Assembly: GCF_002101395.1 (NCBI RefSeq)
Contig: NZ_CP019706.1
Coordinates: 2,728,001 to 2,792,000 of the forward strand
DNA length: 64,000 nucleotides
Origin: Pantoea alhagi
Lineage (GTDB): Bacteria; Pseudomonadota; Gammaproteobacteria; Enterobacterales; Enterobacteriaceae
Direction: 5' to 3'
The position numbers were made by a program, and so were the translations under genes. Of the stretch, positions 59,170-64,000 are shown one piece after another (within the stretch, counting starts at the first letter, position 1; every line of letters begins with the position of its first letter). The notes beneath the pieces are model-generated. The model was given only the letters and a program-made list of their open reading frames with translations, was not told the origin of the DNA and ran no database searches.

Positions 59170-60138
59170 CTATTGCAGTTCTTTTTCAGTAAAAAGATCG
59201 GCAAACAGGGCAGTACTCAGATAACGCTCGCCGGAAGAGGGCAGGATTACCACAATATTTTTATTGGCGTAAGCTTCGTCTTCCTGCAATTTAAGCGCGG
59301 CGGCCACGGCTGCACCGGAAGAGATGCCAGCCAGAATCCCTTCTTCATCCATCAGACGTCGGGCAGTGGAAATCGCCTCTTCATTTGTGATGGCCACAAC
59401 CTGATCCACCAGACTAAGATCCAGGTTGCCCGGAATAAAACCAGCGCCGATGCCCTGAATTTTATGCGGACCGGGTTTAACTTCTTGCCCGGCCAACGTT
59501 TGAGCGATAACCGGTGAATCAGTAGGTTCAACCGCCACGGCGATCAGATCTTTTTTGCCTTTGGTATTTTTAATGAAGCGGGTAACGCCGGTCAGCGTGC
59601 CGCCGGTGCCGACACCGGAAATAAAGACATCAATCTGTCCATCGGTATCTTCCCAGATTTCAGGGCCGGTGGTTTTCTCATGAATTTCCGGGTTAGCCGG
59701 ATTGCTGAACTGCTGCAGCATCAGGAATTTGTCCGGATTACTGGCCACGATCTCTTCTGCTTTAGCAATAGCGCCTTTCATGCCTTTTGCGCCTTCGGTT
59801 AATACCAGGCTGGCACCCAGCGCTTTCAGCAGTTTACGGCGTTCAACGGACATGGTTTCCGGCATGGTCAGCGTCAACTTATAGCCACGTGCGGCCGCAA
59901 CGTAGGCCAGAGCGATCCCGGTATTGCCGCTGGTAGGTTCCACCAGCTCCACGCCTGGTTTCAGGATCCCGCGCTTTTCAGCGTCCCATATCATATTGGC
60001 ACCGATACGGCATTTGACGCTGAAGCTGGGATTGCGGGACTCAACCTTCGCCAGAATGCGTCCATTGCCGATGCGGTTCAGACGAACCAGCGGCGTATGA
60101 CCGATTGTCAAAGAGTTGTCTTCATAAATCTTACTCAT
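59170..60138 (-). CDS. cysK: CysK, cysteine synthase A
   Basis: 322 residues. O-acetylserine sulfhydrylase A; PLP lysine K42 in [54 protein letters not shown]. Makes cysteine from sulfide. In E. coli it is CysB-regulated and binds CysE in the synthase complex. Divergent neighbours none; downstream of cysZ on the same strand. Confidence 0.97.
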   Translation of the reverse strand: MSKIYEDNSLTIGHTPLVRLNRIGNGRILAKVESRNPSFSVKCRIGANMIWDAEKRGILKPGVELVEPTSGNTGIALAYVAAARGYKLTLTMPETMSVERRKLLKALGASLVLTEGAKGMKGAIAKAEEIVASNPDKFLMLQQFSNPANPEIHEKTTGPEIWEDTDGQIDVFISGVGTGGTLTGVTRFIKNTKGKKDLIAVAVEPTDSPVIAQTLAGQEVKPGPHKIQGIGAGFIPGNLDLSLVDQVVAITNEEAISTARRLMDEEGILAGISSGAAVAAALKLQEDEAYANKNIVVILPSSGERYLSTALFADLFTEKELQ

Positions 60139-60282
60139 AGCCCGTCCTTAACTGTATGAATTTCAGGGAACCGTCAAAGCATACCTTTTCCAGTTTCGCA
60201 AGGAAGGAAGGAAATAGTATATGTATATGTTTAGCTGAAATAAGCCTTAGCGAAAATGCATAAGGCCGGTTTTATACGGCTG

Positions 60283-61077
60283 TCAGCGGCTGGTAACCTG
60301 TTTAACTTCCGCTGAGCGAACCGCAGGCATAGCTAACTGCTGGCGATAGCGATCAACCCACATCGCCGTCGCGCCGCAGACCGCGACCGGCATAATCGCC
60401 AGATTAAGCAGCGGGATCATGGTAAACAGGCTTACCAACGCGCCGAACTGCATATTAGCGGTTTTGTGCTGGCGCAGCGCACCGAGCATTTTCTGAAAAC
60501 TGACCTTATGATTATCAAAAGGATAGTCACAGTACTGAATAGCCAGCATCCAGGCGCTGAACAGAAACCACAATACCGGCGCAACGGTTTGGCCGAAACC
60601 AGGAATAAAGTAAAGCAACAGCAATCCCAACGCGCGCGGCAAATACCAGGCGAGCTTCTGCCATTCGCGCTTCATGATGCGCGGAATATCTTTTACCAGC
60701 GCCAGCCAGCCGCTATCGGGCAGCGGGTGTCCGGTAAGTCGTCCTTCGAGCTGTTCCGCCAGCAGACCGCAAAAGGGCGCGGCGACCCAGTTCGCAATAG
60801 TAGAAAAAAAGTAGCTAAACACCAGCACGATCGAAAGCACTGTAAGCGGCCAGAGCAGATAGCTTAACCATTGTAACCAGTCAGGCACATGCGACATCAG
60901 CCGGGGGATCCATTCGTTAAGCCGATAAAACAGCCAGGTAAAAGCGCCGCCGAGCAGAATAATATTGATCAGCAGGGGGATAACAACGAAACGGCGAATG
61001 CCCGGCAGGCGAATCAATTTCCAGCCCTGAGCGAAGTAGTGAATACCATTGTAAGACGTGGGTTGAACCGTAGCCAT
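60283..61077 (-). CDS. cysZ: CysZ, sulfate permease
   Basis: 264 residues (E. coli 253). Membrane sulfate importer with long membrane helices and hemi-penetrant pairs; identical blocks include [67 protein letters not shown]. 11 residues longer at the C-terminus. Divergent from zipA. Confidence 0.95.
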   Translation of the reverse strand: MATVQPTSYNGIHYFAQGWKLIRLPGIRRFVVIPLLINIILLGGAFTWLFYRLNEWIPRLMSHVPDWLQWLSYLLWPLTVLSIVLVFSYFFSTIANWVAAPFCGLLAEQLEGRLTGHPLPDSGWLALVKDIPRIMKREWQKLAWYLPRALGLLLLYFIPGFGQTVAPVLWFLFSAWMLAIQYCDYPFDNHKVSFQKMLGALRQHKTANMQFGALVSLFTMIPLLNLAIMPVAVCGATAMWVDRYRQQLAMPAVRSAEVKQVTSR

Positions 61078-61295
61078 CGACAGTTTTTCTCCTCTGTTTG
61101 GCAGGCCAGGCTATCATAACCTGGGTTTTTTCTCTTACCAGTCGCGTTTTGGCTGAAAAAACAGCAAAAAATCGGGGTGGCTCTATCTTATTTGTCAGAA
61201 AAGCCGGTGCAGACTTGCACTTGTTTAGCGGGACAAATACAGTTAGAGGATAAAGTTTGCCGTGGTGGCAAGGTATTGGAACAACAGAGAATACA

Positions 61296-62351
61296 ATGAT
61301 GCAGGATTTGCGTCTGATATTAATCGTTGTTGGTGCGATCGCCATAATAGCGCTGCTGCTTCACGGGCTGTGGACCAGCCGTAAAGAGCGCTCATCTGTG
61401 TTTCGTGATCGCCCGCACAAGCGTTTAAAGCAGGATCAAGAAGATAACCTGACCGAAGAAGACACCCAGGGTGTGGGTGACGTTCGGGTCCGACGAACGC
61501 CGACAAAATCTTCACATAATGAACCTTCTTTTGATGGGTTTACTGCAGAAGACGAAGAGCCCGCGCCACGTCCTGCTGCGCGTAAGCCGCAACCGACACC
61601 TACGGCGGTGCCTGTTGTTCCCCAGCCGGAACGCGATCCGCTGTTTGATGCCGAACCTTCCGCTGCGGTTGATGATGACGCTTTTGAGCCGCATCCGCAA
61701 AGCGAGCGGCAGCCGACCGTTTCACGTACGCAGCAGCCTGCGTCACGTACGCAGCAGCCCGCGCCTGCGCGTCCGGTTGAAGCGCCGTTACAGCAGCCTG
61801 CCGATCCTCTACTGGATGATGAACCGCAGTGGCGTGATGATGATGAACCGGTAATGAACGTTGAAAGCGATGCGCCAGCGGCACCTGCAGCCGCAGAGCC
61901 TGTATCGCAATCGCGTGAAGAAGCGCGTCGCAAAGAGACGGTACTGGTGCTGCATGTCGCTGCTCACGCTGGCGGCGAGCTGAACGGCGAAAGCCTGCTG
62001 CAGGGCATTTTGCAGGCAGGCTTCCAGTTTGGCGAAATGAACATTTTCCATCGTCATTTAAGCCCGGCCGGAAGCGGCCCGGTGCTGTTTAGTCTGGCCA
62101 ATATGGTGAAGCCGGGATCGTTCAATCCTGATGCAATGTCAGACTTTTCAACGCCAGGCGTTTCTATGTTTATGATGGTGCCTTCCTATGGCGATCCGCA
62201 TCAAAACTTTAAGTTAATGCTGCAGTCGGCGCAGCGCATCGCTGATGATGTTGGCGGCGTGGTGCTGGATGATGAGCGTCGGATGATGACGCCGCAAAAA
62301 CTGGAAACCTATAAGGCGCGGATCCGCGACGTAGTTGAGGCGAACGCCTGA
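61296..62351 (+). CDS. zipA: ZipA, FtsZ-anchoring division protein
   Basis: 351 residues. N-terminal membrane helix (about 5-26), charged patch ([17 protein letters not shown]), a P/Q-rich linker, and the FtsZ-binding domain (about 218-351; [42 protein letters not shown]). ATG 61296 or 61299 ([11 protein letters not shown], as E. coli). The linker contains a 7-residue unit SRTQQPA twice, from a 21-bp tandem repeat at 61722-61763. Essential for the divisome in E. coli. Confidence 0.95.
   Translation: MMQDLRLILIVVGAIAIIALLLHGLWTSRKERSSVFRDRPHKRLKQDQEDNLTEEDTQGVGDVRVRRTPTKSSHNEPSFDGFTAEDEEPAPRPAARKPQPTPTAVPVVPQPERDPLFDAEPSAAVDDDAFEPHPQSERQPTVSRTQQPASRTQQPAPARPVEAPLQQPADPLLDDEPQWRDDDEPVMNVESDAPAAPAAAEPVSQSREEARRKETVLVLHVAAHAGGELNGESLLQGILQAGFQFGEMNIFHRHLSPAGSGPVLFSLANMVKPGSFNPDAMSDFSTPGVSMFMMVPSYGDPHQNFKLMLQSAQRIADDVGGVVLDDERRMMTPQKLETYKARIRDVVEANA
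61722..61763 (+). repeat. 21-bp tandem repeat inside the zipA linker
   Basis: TCACGTACGCAGCAGCC starts at 61722 and again at 61743 with one base change, in frame, duplicating SRTQQPA. Confidence 0.75.
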
Positions 62352-62377
62352 TAGCCGGTTCCCGCTTTGTTCCCCTG

Positions 62378-62404
62378 AACCCCCCGCTTGCCGGGGGTTT
62401 TCTT
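62378..62404 (+). terminator. zipA terminator
   Basis: CCCCCG (62381-62386), loop CTTGC, CGGGGG (62392-62397), tail TTTTCTTTCT. Only 16 bp before the ligA ATG. Confidence 0.75.
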
Positions 62405-62411
62405 TCTCTGA

Positions 62412-64000
<1,589 letters not shown>

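Noticed and set aside
61436..61933. 165-codon Ser/Gly/Cys-rich antisense frame in zipA
   Set aside because: Antisense of the P/Q-rich linker; composition artefact.

Overview
The window is chromosomal DNA from an enterobacterium, most likely a member of Erwiniaceae (Mixta, Pantoea or Erwinia type). This rests on high similarity and shared order with E. coli K-12 genes (dapE, acrD, narGHJI, cysPUWAM, crr-ptsI-ptsH, zipA, ligA) combined with a different set of insertions and losses. The genus is an inference from recall; no database was searched. Both ends cut genes: ypfH at the left and ligA at the right.

Layout. (1) 1-2.4 kb: ypfH, ypfN, dapE, yffB, as in E. coli. (2) 2.4-8.6 kb: an accessory block between yffB and ypfM with two regulator/target divergent pairs (MFS exporter with HxlR regulator; MocR regulator with an oxidoreductase) and a YlaC-family membrane protein. 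(3) 8.65-12 kb: the 19-codon gene ypfM and the RND pump gene acrD. (4) 12.2-27.1 kb: a consolidated nitrate locus, with narP-narQ, a metallo-hydrolase, ansP, narL, narK and narGHJI. NarX is missing, so NarQ is the only nitrate sensor seen. The narL-narK gap and the narG promoter carry near-ideal 7-2-7 NarL/NarP sites and FNR boxes. The locus occupies the place where E. coli has aegA. (5) 27.2-30.8 kb: nudK, a decayed gene, ypfG and ampH. (6) 31.1-34.1 kb: an AT-richer five-gene operon with two DUF3289-DUF943 pairs around an hcp gene, resembling an orphan type VI secretion effector cargo island. (7) 34.4-40.3 kb: tktB, talA and maeB. (8) 40.3-40.7 kb: repeat-rich DNA where E. coli carries the eut operon. 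(9) 40.7-45.7 kb: hemF, amiA, ypeA, yfeZ, yfeY, yfeX. (10) 45.9-50.6 kb: the sulfate/thiosulfate import operon cysPUWA and cysM. (11) 50.7-56.0 kb: macAB divergent from a CpxRA-like two-component system. (12) 56.1-64 kb: crr, ptsI, ptsH, cysK, cysZ, zipA, ligA.

How it works together. Nitrate entry (NarK), reduction (NarGHJI) and sensing (NarQ, NarP, NarL) sit together. CysPUWA, CysZ, CysM and CysK cover sulfur uptake and cysteine synthesis. TktB, TalA and MaeB serve carbon metabolism, and HPr, EI and EIIA-Glc form the PTS core. AcrD and MacAB are export systems. The least explained part is the hcp/DUF3289/DUF943 island. Its paralogues share an almost identical N-terminal half that breaks sharply into unrelated sequence, followed by a C-terminal domain that resembles itself in the two copies, with a small membrane protein gene overlapping each stop codon.
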